The notes: generated by a model from the letters alone, not told the origin. Numbered from the stretch's first letter, positions 44,074 to 53,672 are shown. The stretch: DNA of 64,000 bases from Palsa-89 sp963824345 (GCA_963824345.1 CAWGOZ010000023.1:124001-188000); one strand, 5' to 3'. A program made the numbers and translations.

Positions 44074-44604
44074 CTATTTCACGTAACCCTTTTCGATCAG
44101 TTTTTGGATGATTCGTTGCGCAGCGGACCCCGGGGCTCCTCCCTCGAGCAACACATCCGGCGCTTCCGGTGGCTCGTACGGGTCTTGCAGTCCTGGTACG
44201 TTGGTGGCCTGGCCGGCTGCGGCGCTGCGATAGATACCCTTGGGATCTCGGGCCTGGCAGGTTGCAAGCGGCACATCGACGTAAACTTCGATGAATCGTC
44301 CGATCGCTTGCCGAGCACGATCACGGTGAGCACGGCGATTGGCGGTGGCATCGAAGATGACCGGCACCCCCTGTTCCACCAGAAGCGCGCCGATACCGCC
44401 GAGCTGTTGATAGAAGGTATCGCGCCCTTCCGCCTTATAGTCGTGATCGCAGGCCAAGACCTTGCGCAGTACATCGGACTCCAGTACCACGACGTCCACG
44501 TCTCGCTCGGCGAGCTGTGCTTTCAGAGCCGCCGCGATAGTCGACTTTCCGGATGCCGGCAGGCCTGTAATCCAAACCGCGAATGCGCCTTTGCTACGCT
44601 CCAC
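44074..44604 (-). CDS. cysC: Adenylylsulfate kinase
   Basis: A 176-residue APS kinase that phosphorylates adenosine 5'-phosphosulfate to PAPS. Walker A G-L-P-A-S-G-K-S-T, the D-V-L-R segment that holds the APS-binding loop, D-A-T-A-N-R-R-A-H-R-D-R-A-R-Q and Y-V-D-V-P-L are typical. GTG 44604 gives the usual length and overlaps the end of the phosphotransferase gene by 11 bases. There are no other sulfate assimilation genes nearby, so the role here may be sulfation or small-molecule modification with the neighbouring kinase. Confidence 0.88.
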   Translation of the reverse strand: MERSKGAFAVWITGLPASGKSTIAAALKAQLAERDVDVVVLESDVLRKVLACDHDYKAEGRDTFYQQLGGIGALLVEQGVPVIFDATANRRAHRDRARQAIGRFIEVYVDVPLATCQARDPKGIYRSAAAGQATNVPGLQDPYEPPEAPDVLLEGGAPGSAAQRIIQKLIEKGYVK

Positions 44605-45694
44605 AGTACGAGTTGACTTGGCGCGGATCGAAACTGTCTTGCTCGAGAACCGCCAAAATGAACGTGAGCAGCCTCTGACGCGCCGAGTCCGCAATGGAGG
44701 GGTACCAAAGAGGACTCGCAAGCACTAAGGCCCGAAACACGAAGAAGGGCGCGGCCACCTCCAGGATCTCCTGATCCCCGGTCTTTTCCAAGTAGCGGCT
44801 CCAGAACCGTAAAAACAAGTTCTCAAACGCTCCCTCCAGTTTTCCCGTGCGCTGCAAAGAGAAGAAAACGTAGTTCAAAGTGATGCAGGTCAAGTCGTCG
44901 GCCGGATCGCCATATTCGCCGCGCGAGCGATCCAGCACGCGGAGATCAGCCGCCAATTCGGCGCCTGACGCAAACAAAATATTCCAGGGATGAAAGTCCC
45001 CGTGTACTCTGCGCAGGCGGTGAGTTCGACTCTTCAGACGCCAGCGCCAATCCACGGCGCGATGCTCGATCTGCTGCAGAACGCGAGGCGTGAACGACGC
45101 GTGCAACGGATAAGAATCCACCAAACCCATGATGCATTCGCCGTCACCCACCAGCTCGCGATTACGGCGGATGTACAAGTTCGGGTTGCTGCCGCGCTGG
45201 GCATGAATCTCCACCAGGTAGTCGCACAGCGCGTCGGCTCGTGCTACGTCAACCTCGCTCAGCCGACCGGTGTGGCGTAGCCGTTCCAGATCTAAAGCGT
45301 AGGGTTCGCCCGCGGCATACTCCGTGAGCAGACAAAATTCTTCCACCTCACCAAGAGAAATCACGCCGCCATCGGGCTGGATGCCGCCAACGTCCAACGA
45401 GCGCACGTGGCGCGGCAGGCGATTGAAAGCCCGGTGCGACCACAAGAGAATGCGGGCCCGGTCCGACATTTGTTCGTGACCGAAAGAACCAGGGCCCATG
45501 GTATGCAGGACCACGCTCTCGCGAGGGCCGCCGGCGCGTTCATATTCCACGCGGACCGGCATGCCGTATCCAAAGCCCTTGCCCTCTTCCGGATCGCCCA
45601 GGCGGCGCAGTTGCACCACCCGAACATCCTCTCCGACTACGGAACGTAAGTAACGTTCCACCGCATCGAGTTGGAACCGCGGAGCCTCGCTCAT
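44594..45694 (-). CDS. Aminoglycoside-phosphotransferase-fold kinase
   Basis: A 366-residue APH-like kinase. The catalytic segment V-H-G-D-F-H-P-W-N-I-L-F (Brenner motif) and the later D-R-S-R-G-E-Y-G-D-P-A-D-D-L metal-binding segment are intact. ATG 45694 is used because an extension to 45742 lacks a ribosome site. The same kind of kinase is often fused or adjacent to AAA/CysC-like kinases. Natural substrate unknown; antibiotic resistance is not implied. It is divergent from the CBS protein. Confidence 0.8.
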   Translation of the reverse strand: MSEAPRFQLDAVERYLRSVVGEDVRVVQLRRLGDPEEGKGFGYGMPVRVEYERAGGPRESVVLHTMGPGSFGHEQMSDRARILLWSHRAFNRLPRHVRSLDVGGIQPDGGVISLGEVEEFCLLTEYAAGEPYALDLERLRHTGRLSEVDVARADALCDYLVEIHAQRGSNPNLYIRRNRELVGDGECIMGLVDSYPLHASFTPRVLQQIEHRAVDWRWRLKSRTHRLRRVHGDFHPWNILFASGAELAADLRVLDRSRGEYGDPADDLTCITLNYVFFSLQRTGKLEGAFENLFLRFWSRYLEKTGDQEILEVAAPFFVFRALVLASPLWYPSIADSARQRLLTFILAVLEQDSFDPRQVNSYCGA

Positions 45695-45712
45695 GCGTCG
45701 TTCGGCCAGGCA

Positions 45713-45728
45713 ATTGCTTGTTTCATTG
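45713..45728 (+). promoter_or_regulatory. Possible sigma54 promoter for the CBS protein gene
   Basis: CGGCCAGGCAATTGCT: GG at 45714-45715 and GC at 45726-45727, ten bases apart, with a perfect TTGCT -12 box. Predicted start near 45739, about 31 bases before ATG 45770. Confidence 0.4.
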
Positions 45729-45769
45729 TAGTTCGAGACCAATTGAAGCCTTTAGAAAGGATCTGTCCC

Positions 45770-46276
45770 ATGAAAGTTCGTGAAGTGATGACGGCGAACG
45801 CGAGTTTCTGTGGACCGGAGTCGACCCTGGAGGAAGCGTCCTTTTTGATGCAGCGGCATAATTGCGGCTTTCTTCCGGTGATTGGGGACGGTGGCAACGT
45901 GATTGGAGTTGTCACTGACCGCGATATGTGCATCGCGCTCGGCACCCGTAATCGTAAGCCGTCCGACTTGCGCGTGTGGGACGTGATGCCGCGAAAGCTT
46001 TTCACGTGCATGGCGGGGGACGATATTCATTGTGCTCTCAACACGTTGCGCGATGCCAGAATCCGGCGGCTGCCCGTGATCGACCGCGATGGCTCGCTGG
46101 TTGGCATTCTCTCGCTCGATGACATCGTGCTTCACGCGCGAGAACAACTCCTGCGCAAGGACATTTCCTACGAAGACGTCGAGAATACGTACACGGCCAT
46201 CCAGGGCCGGCCGGCTCGTGCCAATAAAGCGGGCGTCACGGTATCTTTCAAAGCGCTAAACCCCAAAAGCATTTGA
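45770..46276 (+). CDS. CBS-domain pair protein
   Basis: A 168-residue protein of two CBS domains (about 1-60 and 65-130): M-K-V-R-E-V-M-T start, V-I-G-V-V-T-D-R-D-M-C-I-A-L and L-V-G-I-L-S-L-D-D-I-V-L adenosyl-binding strands. Such pairs bind AMP, ATP, NAD or SAM and sense energy state. Paired with Usp and BON proteins it resembles dormancy or hypoxia stress sets. AGAAAGGA precedes ATG 45770. Confidence 0.9.
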   Translation: MKVREVMTANASFCGPESTLEEASFLMQRHNCGFLPVIGDGGNVIGVVTDRDMCIALGTRNRKPSDLRVWDVMPRKLFTCMAGDDIHCALNTLRDARIRRLPVIDRDGSLVGILSLDDIVLHAREQLLRKDISYEDVENTYTAIQGRPARANKAGVTVSFKALNPKSI

Positions 46277-46309
46277 CAATGACGAACCAGGGGGAGTTTA
46301 ATTCGTCCC

Positions 46310-46747
46310 CTACTTTGCCTGAATATCGCGCAGATAGCGCGCCAGATTATCGATTCGAACGCGGCCAAGGTCCTGATCGCGCGTCACTTGCGAGAAGATC
46401 GACCCCCAAACAGGCATGCCGTGGGTCCCATGACCGCGCAGCGCTGCTTCCTCCCCGGAAATAATGCGGTCCACCCGTTCCAGCGGGAACCTGCCGGCGT
46501 TACGGGCGGCGATCCGCGTCAGGTCGGCTGGCGGGACGTTGAGCCAGACCGCCATCGGGCCACGACCCTTCGCATCTTCACCGTGACAGGAGGCGCAATA
46601 GGTTCTGTAGAGGTCGGATCCCCGAATGGAGACGATCAAGGGCTGTTCGTCGGCGCCCGGTACTCTCTTCCCGTCTTGCGCTTGCGCCAGGGCGCCGGTC
46701 AGGAAGGTAGCGAAGATCAGGAAACTGCCGAACATTTTTCCGCGCAT
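46310..46747 (-). CDS. Exported class I cytochrome c
   Basis: A 145-residue cytochrome c with a signal peptide (F-L-I-F-A-T-F-L-T-G-A-L-A-Q), one C-A-S-C-H heme site near residue 50 and a Met ligand in G-T-H-G-M-P-V-W-G. A second in-frame ATG at 46735 is an alternative start. The minus strand upstream has GGCAC-N4-TTGCA, one base short of sigma54 spacing. It is convergent with the CBS gene and sits next to the sensor kinase gene. Confidence 0.88.
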   Translation of the reverse strand: MRGKMFGSFLIFATFLTGALAQAQDGKRVPGADEQPLIVSIRGSDLYRTYCASCHGEDAKGRGPMAVWLNVPPADLTRIAARNAGRFPLERVDRIISGEEAALRGHGTHGMPVWGSIFSQVTRDQDLGRVRIDNLARYLRDIQAK

Positions 46748-46861
46748 AGCTGGCGATTTACGGTGCAATTGAGTGCCCCCTTCGCGATCGGCTGAGAGTG
46801 GAGCGGTTCCCGCACTTTGCGAAAAGCGCAGCGTCCCAGTACCCAACCAGGCTGCGGGATT

Positions 46862-49534
46862 TCACTCAGGATGAAGCGGATGAACGCCCGTTAACGGCTC
46901 CAATTGCGCCTTGAGTTTGGCGACCGTAACCGGCTTGGTGAGGTAGTCGTCGAAACCGGCTTCGAGCGCACGCTCCCGATCGCCTTGCATGGCGAAGGCG
47001 GTAACGGCGACTACGCGCAGGTCCCGAAGCGCTAGGTCGTTGCGGATCTCTCGCAAAACCGCATAGCCGTCCATCTCCGGCATCTGGATATCAAGCAAGA
47101 CCAGGTCGGGCCGGGTCTCGCGGATTTTCTGGAGCGCCTCCCGGCCGTCGGAGGCCTCGATGATCGAACTGGCGTGCCCGGCCAATCCTTCCCGAACCAG
47201 CTCGCGGCCGGCCGGGTTATCGTCGGCGATCAGCACCCGTTTCCCGTGGGACGGATAGCGCAGGCGGCGAAGTTGCCGCAAAAGCTCCTGACGCCAGCCC
47301 GCGCCCTTCGCGACAACCTGTGCCCCCTGAGCGGCCAGCGCGTCTCGCTCCCGCCCACTCAGATCCTTCACCGTAATTACCAGCACCGGCAGCCGGCTCA
47401 ATCTAGGGTCGGCGCGAATGTCGCTCAACACCTCAAAACCGTTGCGGCCCGGGAGCAGCAGATCCAGCACCACCACATCCACGGGTGAGGTAGCCAGGAT
47501 GCGCATTGCCTCAGCCCCAAAGCGCGCCGTCAACGGTGCGTGTCCTTCGTTCATCAAAGTATCCAAGAGCAGTTCGCGAGTCTCCGGATCGTCGTCGACA
47601 ATCAGGACTCGCAGTGTGCCTTCCGGCTGCAATATCCGGCGCACCGCCTGGATCAGCGCCTGGCCCGTGAGCGGCTTCGTCAAGGACTCGGCGGCGCCCA
47701 GAGCGGCGCCCATTTTGCCTTCGTCCTCCGCGGAGACGATGATCACGGGCACCGAGCGAGTATCGGGCGAGGTCGTCAGCTCATGCAGCGTTTCCCAGCC
47801 GCTCTTACCGAGCATCTCCATGTCCAACAACGCGAGAGCTGGACGGAGCTTCTTGGCCTTGAGAAACGCATCCGCTCCCGAGCCTGCGGTTTCCACTTGG
47901 AAGCCTTCCCGCCGCAGTGGATCGAGGACCTCTTCGCGCCACGTAGCCAGGTGGCTGGCCACCAGCAGCAACGGCGCCGGCCGATCTTCGGAGCCACCGG
48001 CGGCTGGCTCCTGGTCCCGCTGGCTCAGCCGCAGAGTGAAGAAGAACCGGCTGCCTTTGCCCGGCTCGCTTTCCACCCAGATTCTTCCTCCATGATGCTC
48101 CACCAAACGCTTGGTGATCGCGAGTCCCAAGCCGGTACCCTCCCGCACGCCTTTGGTGGTGGCGCTGACCTGGCGGAAGCTTTCAAAGATCTCTTGCTGA
48201 TCCTCCGGCTCGATCCCGATCCCCGTATCGCCGACCAGGATGCAAACCGACCCGTCGGCTACCGACGTTTCAATCCAGACCCGGCCCCCAGACGGCGTGA
48301 ACTTGATGGCGTTGCTGAGCAGATTGTAGAGGATTTCCTTGAAGCGCAGGCGATCGGCATTCAGCATCAACTGCGTGTCGAGATCGCTGTCCAGGCTGAT
48401 GCCTTTGGTGGCGGCCAGCGGCCGTATGCTGCTGAGCACCTCGGCCGCCGCAACCGCCATGGGGAACTCCTCCAAACGCAGCTCCAGGCGCCCGGCTTCG
48501 ATCTTCGAAAGATCCAGCACGTCGTTGATCAGCTCCAGAAGATGGCCGGCGTCGTGCTGTATGTGCGTCAAAAAGCGTTTCTGCTTTTCATTCAGCGGGC
48601 CGGAGTTTTGCTCCGAGAGCAGTTCCGAAAATCCGAGGATGGTGTTCAGCGGAGTGCGCAGTTCGTGACTCATGCTGGCCAGAAATTCACTCTTCAGCCG
48701 ATTGGCCCGCTCTACTTCCTGGTTCCGCCATGAAAGCTCGTCATTCGCCGCCGCGAGTTCCGATGAGCGCCGCTCCAAACTTTGATTCAGGACTCGAATC
48801 CTTTCTTCCGCGCTGCGGCGCTGGCTCACATCCCGAACTACGCACATCACGTGCCCGCCCTCGACTCCGGAAAGGGGGCTGAGGTTGATGTCAACCGCGA
48901 ACTCCGTACCGTCCTTGCGGACGCCATATAAATCCAAACCCGCGCCCATGGGCCGGCGCACCGGATGAGCGGCGTAATGGGCGCGATGAGCGAAATGCCC
49001 GCCCCGAAATCGCTCCGGCAGCAACGCTTCCACCGGCAATCCAACTAACTCCTCGCGCGAGCGCTGAAAAAGCCGCTCCGCTTCCGTGTTCGCTACCACG
49101 ATCCGGCCCTCGGGATCCACCTCGAGAATCGCATCCGGCGCGGCCTCCAGCAGCAGAGAAAAGCGCTGGCCGGCCACCGCAAGCTCACGCGCCGCACGTT
49201 CGCTCTCCACCAGATCCGCGCGTGCACGTTCCGCCGCGCGCAGCTCGGTGAGGTCCGCCAACACGGTAAGCCGGCCGCCCGTGCTGGTGATCTCCGCAGT
49301 CCAAATACTCACCGGTACCGGGGCGCCATCCTTGCGGATCCGCACCGTCTCGAAGCCCAGCGGCGACGTCGGGCGCGCGGCTTCCGGAGGGAGAATCGGC
49401 AGCAATTGCCCCATCACCTCCTGCTCGCTCCAGCCGAACATTCGTTCCGCGCTTTCATTCCAAAGCGTTACGCGCTCTTCCGGATCGACAGCGATAATGG
49501 CCAGTGGCGAGGCCTTGATGATTGCTTCCAGCAC
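46862..49534 (-). CDS. Soluble hybrid histidine kinase PAS-PAS-HisKA-HATPase-REC-REC-REC
   Basis: An 890-residue cytosolic sensor kinase. Two PAS domains (about 1-115, 125-245) are followed by HisKA with S-H-E-L-R-T-P-L-N (His290) and a HATPase domain (D-T-G-I-G-I, G-T-G-L-G-L-A-I). Three receiver domains follow. The first starts L-L-L-V-A-S-H-L and lacks the acidic pair, though L-L-D-M-E-M keeps an Asp; the second (L-I-V-D-D-D, V-L-D-L-L-L-P) and third (L-I-A-D-D-N, L-L-D-I-Q-M-P) look complete. No membrane segments. It is divergent from the sigma54 activator gene, its probable partner. Confidence 0.92.
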   Translation of the reverse strand: MLEAIIKASPLAIIAVDPEERVTLWNESAERMFGWSEQEVMGQLLPILPPEAARPTSPLGFETVRIRKDGAPVPVSIWTAEITSTGGRLTVLADLTELRAAERARADLVESERAARELAVAGQRFSLLLEAAPDAILEVDPEGRIVVANTEAERLFQRSREELVGLPVEALLPERFRGGHFAHRAHYAAHPVRRPMGAGLDLYGVRKDGTEFAVDINLSPLSGVEGGHVMCVVRDVSQRRSAEERIRVLNQSLERRSSELAAANDELSWRNQEVERANRLKSEFLASMSHELRTPLNTILGFSELLSEQNSGPLNEKQKRFLTHIQHDAGHLLELINDVLDLSKIEAGRLELRLEEFPMAVAAAEVLSSIRPLAATKGISLDSDLDTQLMLNADRLRFKEILYNLLSNAIKFTPSGGRVWIETSVADGSVCILVGDTGIGIEPEDQQEIFESFRQVSATTKGVREGTGLGLAITKRLVEHHGGRIWVESEPGKGSRFFFTLRLSQRDQEPAAGGSEDRPAPLLLVASHLATWREEVLDPLRREGFQVETAGSGADAFLKAKKLRPALALLDMEMLGKSGWETLHELTTSPDTRSVPVIIVSAEDEGKMGAALGAAESLTKPLTGQALIQAVRRILQPEGTLRVLIVDDDPETRELLLDTLMNEGHAPLTARFGAEAMRILATSPVDVVVLDLLLPGRNGFEVLSDIRADPRLSRLPVLVITVKDLSGRERDALAAQGAQVVAKGAGWRQELLRQLRRLRYPSHGKRVLIADDNPAGRELVREGLAGHASSIIEASDGREALQKIRETRPDLVLLDIQMPEMDGYAVLREIRNDLALRDLRVVAVTAFAMQGDRERALEAGFDDYLTKPVTVAKLKAQLEPLTGVHPLHPE

Positions 49535-49608
49535 AGCGTTATCCTGAAATCGCCAGCAGTTTCCCTGCCATTGCCATTTCTTCGGCTAAACTGGTAACCA
49601 AGCCCTGT

Positions 49609-50985
49609 ATGCTTCCTTCGATAAAGTTGGTGGCGATTGATGATACACCCGCCAGCCTCGAGCTGTTGAGTGAGGCTTTGCAACAGGAAGGGCTGGCCAT
49701 CTTCACGTCCACGGACCCGGAAGAGGGGCTGGACCTGATTTTCCGGGAGCATCCACAGATCGTGCTGTTGGATCTGGTGATGCCGAAGTTGAACGGCATC
49801 GCGGTGCTGGAACGCATTGTCGAATTCGATCCTTCCATCGACGTGATCCTGATGACGGCGCATTACACTACCGAAACCGCGGTGGAAGCCATCCAAAAAG
49901 GCGCCAGCGACTATCTCAACAAGCCGATCTCCATCCCCGCACTGCGCAGCCGCGTCGAGAAGCTGCTGGCTGACGTTCGCCAGCGACAGCGCGCGCTGCA
50001 GCTGGATAGCGAGCTGCTGGAAACCTCGCGCTTCGAGGGAATGATCGGACGCAGCCCGCTGATGTGGGATCTGTTCGCGCGCATTCGCCGCGTGGCCCCG
50101 CACTATCGCTCCGCGCTGATCACCGGACCCACCGGAACCGGCAAGGATCTGGTGGCGAAAGCGCTGCATAACCTAAGTCCCGCCAGCTCCGGCCGCTTTG
50201 TCACATGCAATTGTTCAGCGGTAGTGGAAACGCTGTTTGAAAGCGAGCTGTTCGGCTACGTCAAAGGGGCCTTCACCGGGGCCACAGCGGACAAAATGGG
50301 TCTGATGGAGTTCGCGCACGGCGGCACGTTGTTTCTGGACGAGATCGGAGACATGCCGCTGAACACGCAAGCCAAGCTCTTGCGGGCCTTGCAGAATCAG
50401 GAAGTCACGCGCGTTGGTTCGGTGACCCCGCGCAAGGTGGATGTGCGCGTCATTGCGGCCACCAATCGCGACGTTCAGGATCTGATCGCGCAAAAACAAT
50501 TTCGCGAGGACTTGTACTATCGTCTGGCGATGGTCGAGCTGACGACGCCCGCTTTGGCGGACCGGCGCGAGGATCTTCCGCTGCTCGAGAAGTTTCTTCT
50601 GGACCGATTCGCCACTCAGTTCCACAAAGAGATTCGCGGACTCACGCGGCGCGCCCAGATCGTGCTGGCGCGGCATGCCTGGCCGGGCAACATTCGGGAG
50701 CTCGAGAACGCGCTGGGCCATGCCTGCATGATGGCGGTCGGCGACATGATCGATGTGGAGGACCTGCCCGCGTCGCTGCGCAACGAGCGCACATCGGCAG
50801 CGGCGGCGGCGAGCGCAGCGGAGCCCGAGCTGATTCACTCCGGGGTCTCCTTCGACGAACACGAAAAAGGACTGCTGGCCGATGCGCTGGAGCGCGCCAG
50901 CGGAAATCAATCCGAAGCGGCCCGCCTGCTCCGCATCAGCCGCGACCGCCTGCGCTACAAGATGGCCAAGTACAACCTGCGCTAA
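49609..50985 (+). CDS. NtrC/AtoC-type sigma54-activating response regulator
   Basis: A 458-residue regulator with a receiver domain (acidic pair D11/D12, phospho-Asp D55 in L-L-D-L-V-M-P-K), an AAA+ domain with Walker A G-P-T-G-T-G-K-D and the sigma54-contact loop G-A-F-T-G-A, Walker B L-F-L-D-E-I-G-D, and a C-terminal Fis-type helix-turn-helix. It is divergent from the hybrid kinase, 74 bases away. It probably controls stress and redox genes nearby that carry GG-N10-GC promoters. The 3' end overlaps the convergent acyl-CoA synthetase gene by four bases. Confidence 0.94.
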   Translation: MLPSIKLVAIDDTPASLELLSEALQQEGLAIFTSTDPEEGLDLIFREHPQIVLLDLVMPKLNGIAVLERIVEFDPSIDVILMTAHYTTETAVEAIQKGASDYLNKPISIPALRSRVEKLLADVRQRQRALQLDSELLETSRFEGMIGRSPLMWDLFARIRRVAPHYRSALITGPTGTGKDLVAKALHNLSPASSGRFVTCNCSAVVETLFESELFGYVKGAFTGATADKMGLMEFAHGGTLFLDEIGDMPLNTQAKLLRALQNQEVTRVGSVTPRKVDVRVIAATNRDVQDLIAQKQFREDLYYRLAMVELTTPALADRREDLPLLEKFLLDRFATQFHKEIRGLTRRAQIVLARHAWPGNIRELENALGHACMMAVGDMIDVEDLPASLRNERTSAAAAASAAEPELIHSGVSFDEHEKGLLADALERASGNQSEAARLLRISRDRLRYKMAKYNLR

Positions 50986-53672
50986 GCGATCTCAAATATC
51001 GCGCGGATGTCGCCATCCGCATGCCGCTCCAAGCGAAACCCGAGTTCCTGGAAAACACGCTGCATGTGAATGTTCTCGGCCAGGACCTCGGCCACAATTC
51101 GCCCCACCTTCTCGATGCGCCCAATTTCAACCAGCCGCCGCGTCAGCTCCATCCCCAGACCGCGGCCTTGATATTCGTCGGTGATCAAGACCGCCAATTC
51201 CGCGTCGATGGCATCAATTCTTTTCAGACGCGCGACCGCGAGAATCGCATCGTCATGCTCGGCCACCAGCGCGATATCCCGATCGTAATCGTTAAAGCAG
51301 ATGCGAGTCAGTCGATCGTGCGAAATGCGCCTCTCCAGATCCATCAAATGAAAATACCGCAAGTAAACGCTACGCTCGGACAGCCGCTCGTGGAATCGCG
51401 CGATCATCGGTTCGTCTTCGGGCCGAATCGGGCGGATCAGGACCTCCTCGCCGTCCGGAAACTTCCAGGGCCGGACGTATTGCGCCGGGTAAGGCCGAAT
51501 CGCCGGCTGCGGCGCAACGCCCAAATCCGCGGGCTGGAGCACAACGCGAGCGTCGAGAGCAAGCAGTCCGTCCGGTGAAGCGAGCAATGGATTGATGTCG
51601 ATTTCCTGGATCCAGCTTTGCTCGGTCATCAAGTAGCTGAAGCGCACGATCAGCCGTTCCAGCGCCGCCAAGTCGACCGGTTTCCTTCCGCGGACACCTT
51701 TCAATGCAGTCAGGATTTTCGTCCGCTCCATGATGCGCCGCGCCAGCGTGGTGTTGAGCGGTGGCAGTCCCACGGCCCGGTCTTTGTACACTTCCACCAG
51801 CTGCCCTCCGCCGCCAAAGAGAATCACGGGCCCGAACTGCGAGTCGATGCTCGACCCGAGAATCAGCTCGTAACCCTCGGCCAGCACCATGGGTTGCACC
51901 GTGACGCCCAGAAAGTCGGCCTCGCGCCCGATCTTTCGAAGACCGTCCAAGATGCCTTGATAAGCCGTGCGCACGGCGGCCTCGCCGGCCAAGTTCAACC
52001 GGACGCCGCCTACATCCGTTTTATGCGCGATGGTTTCCGAATGCAGCTTGAGCACCACGGGATAGCCCAAACGCCCCGCCGCCTGGACGGCTTGGCCGGC
52101 GCTGGCCGCAATCTCGGTTGGAACGGCCGGGATACCATAAGCCGCGAGCAAGCTCTTCGACTCAGCCTCGGTGAGCAGCGTTCGTCCCTTGGCCCGCGCA
52201 TTCGCGATCAGCGCCGTTGCGTGGGCGCGCCCCTCGTCGGAAACCTCCAGTTCGAACGCGGCCGGCGTTTCGTAAAGCGCCTGAAGATTGGCGCTGTATC
52301 GCCACATCAGCTCGAAGACGCGGGCCGCGGAATCGGGATAAGGGTATACGGGAATCGCGGCCTGGCTGAGGATTGCTTGCCCTGCCGCGACATCCGCGCC
52401 GCCCATCCAACTCGCGATCAGCGGTTTCGTGGCGCTCCTTGGCAGCGCCGCCAGTTGCCGCGCCACCGCCGCCGGATCCGTCATGGCTTGCGGCGCAAGA
52501 ACCACCAGCGTGCCATCGGCGCCGGGATCCTGGATGGCGAGTTCCACCGCCTTAGCGTAGCGCTCGGCGCTGGCGTCTCCCAAAATGTCGATCGGGTTCT
52601 GATGGCTCCAGTGTTGCGGCAGAAATGCGTTCAGTTGCTCCAGGGTTGCGGTCGACAGCTCAGCCAGTTCACCCGTCGCAGTGAGCAGCGCATCGGTTGC
52701 CAGTACGGCCGGTCCGCCGGCGTTCGTGACGATGGCCAAACGCGGTCCCTTGGGACGCGGCTGCTTGTCGAGAGCTTCGGCCAGATAGAAAAGTTCCGCA
52801 ATGGTGTCCACCCGTAGAACGCCGCAACGGCGGAAGGCCGCGTCCAGAACGTCATCCTGGCCGGTCAGCGCGCCAGTGTGCGATGCAGCAGCTTTGGCGG
52901 CAGCCGGCGTGCGCCCCGGCTTGATGACAATAATCGGCTTCGAAAGTGCGACTTCGCGCGCCGCCGACAAGAAGCCTCTTGCATCGCCGACCGACTCCAT
53001 GTACAGCACGATGCTGCGGGTTTTCGAGTCGTCGCCCAGATAACGAATCAGTTCGCCCCAGCCGACATCCACCATGGACCCCACCGATACAAAGGCGCTG
53101 AAGCCGACCATCTCGCGCCGGCTCCAGTCGAGAATAGCCGTACAAAGAGCGCCGCTCTGGCTGATGAAGCCGAGATGCCCGGGCCGCGCCATGCTGCTGG
53201 CGAAGGTCGCGTTGAGCCTGTGATGCGGGCTCATCAGCCCCAGGCAATTCGGCCCGATGATTCGCATTCCAGCGCGGCGGGCGTCCGCCAGAATCTTGCC
53301 CTCTAGCGCCGCGCCGAGCTCCCCTATTTCCCGGAAGCCGGCGGAAATGATGATTGCCGCCGGAACGCCTGCGGCGGCGCACTCGCGAATAACCCCAGGC
53401 ACCGTATGAGCCGGTGTAGCGATCACCGCCAGGTCCACCGGTTCGGCGACACTCTCGATACTCGGGTAGCAACGCAGTCCCAAAATGGCCTCGTGCCGCG
53501 GGTTCACCGGGTAGATGGCGCCCGGAAATGGAGCGTCCTTGAGATTCGCAACCATGGACCGACCCACGCTCTGTGGCGCTTCGGTGGCGCCGATCACGGC
53601 CACATTCTTCGGATTGAAGAAAACCTCTAGCGTGCGGCGCCGCGCGGAATTTCGCAGCTTTTCTTTATCCAT
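50982..53672 (-). CDS. ADP-forming acyl-CoA synthetase fused to GNAT acetyltransferase (Pat-like)
   Basis: An 896-residue protein. CoA-binding and ligase domains of the ADP-forming acetyl-CoA synthetase type (about 15-460; V-A-V-I-G-A-T near residue 25, G-P-N-C-L-G-L near residue 140) precede an ATP-grasp domain (about 475-690) and a C-terminal GNAT domain (about 720-890; Y-Q-G-R-G-L-G acetyl-CoA loop). This is the layout of protein lysine acetyltransferases of the Pat family, which act on acetyl-CoA synthetase. Whether the ligase part is active needs its catalytic His checked. ATG 53672 overlaps the HAD-HerA gene end by 8 bases. Confidence 0.88.
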   Translation of the reverse strand: MDKEKLRNSARRRTLEVFFNPKNVAVIGATEAPQSVGRSMVANLKDAPFPGAIYPVNPRHEAILGLRCYPSIESVAEPVDLAVIATPAHTVPGVIRECAAAGVPAAIIISAGFREIGELGAALEGKILADARRAGMRIIGPNCLGLMSPHHRLNATFASSMARPGHLGFISQSGALCTAILDWSRREMVGFSAFVSVGSMVDVGWGELIRYLGDDSKTRSIVLYMESVGDARGFLSAAREVALSKPIIVIKPGRTPAAAKAAASHTGALTGQDDVLDAAFRRCGVLRVDTIAELFYLAEALDKQPRPKGPRLAIVTNAGGPAVLATDALLTATGELAELSTATLEQLNAFLPQHWSHQNPIDILGDASAERYAKAVELAIQDPGADGTLVVLAPQAMTDPAAVARQLAALPRSATKPLIASWMGGADVAAGQAILSQAAIPVYPYPDSAARVFELMWRYSANLQALYETPAAFELEVSDEGRAHATALIANARAKGRTLLTEAESKSLLAAYGIPAVPTEIAASAGQAVQAAGRLGYPVVLKLHSETIAHKTDVGGVRLNLAGEAAVRTAYQGILDGLRKIGREADFLGVTVQPMVLAEGYELILGSSIDSQFGPVILFGGGGQLVEVYKDRAVGLPPLNTTLARRIMERTKILTALKGVRGRKPVDLAALERLIVRFSYLMTEQSWIQEIDINPLLASPDGLLALDARVVLQPADLGVAPQPAIRPYPAQYVRPWKFPDGEEVLIRPIRPEDEPMIARFHERLSERSVYLRYFHLMDLERRISHDRLTRICFNDYDRDIALVAEHDDAILAVARLKRIDAIDAELAVLITDEYQGRGLGMELTRRLVEIGRIEKVGRIVAEVLAENIHMQRVFQELGFRLERHADGDIRAIFEIA

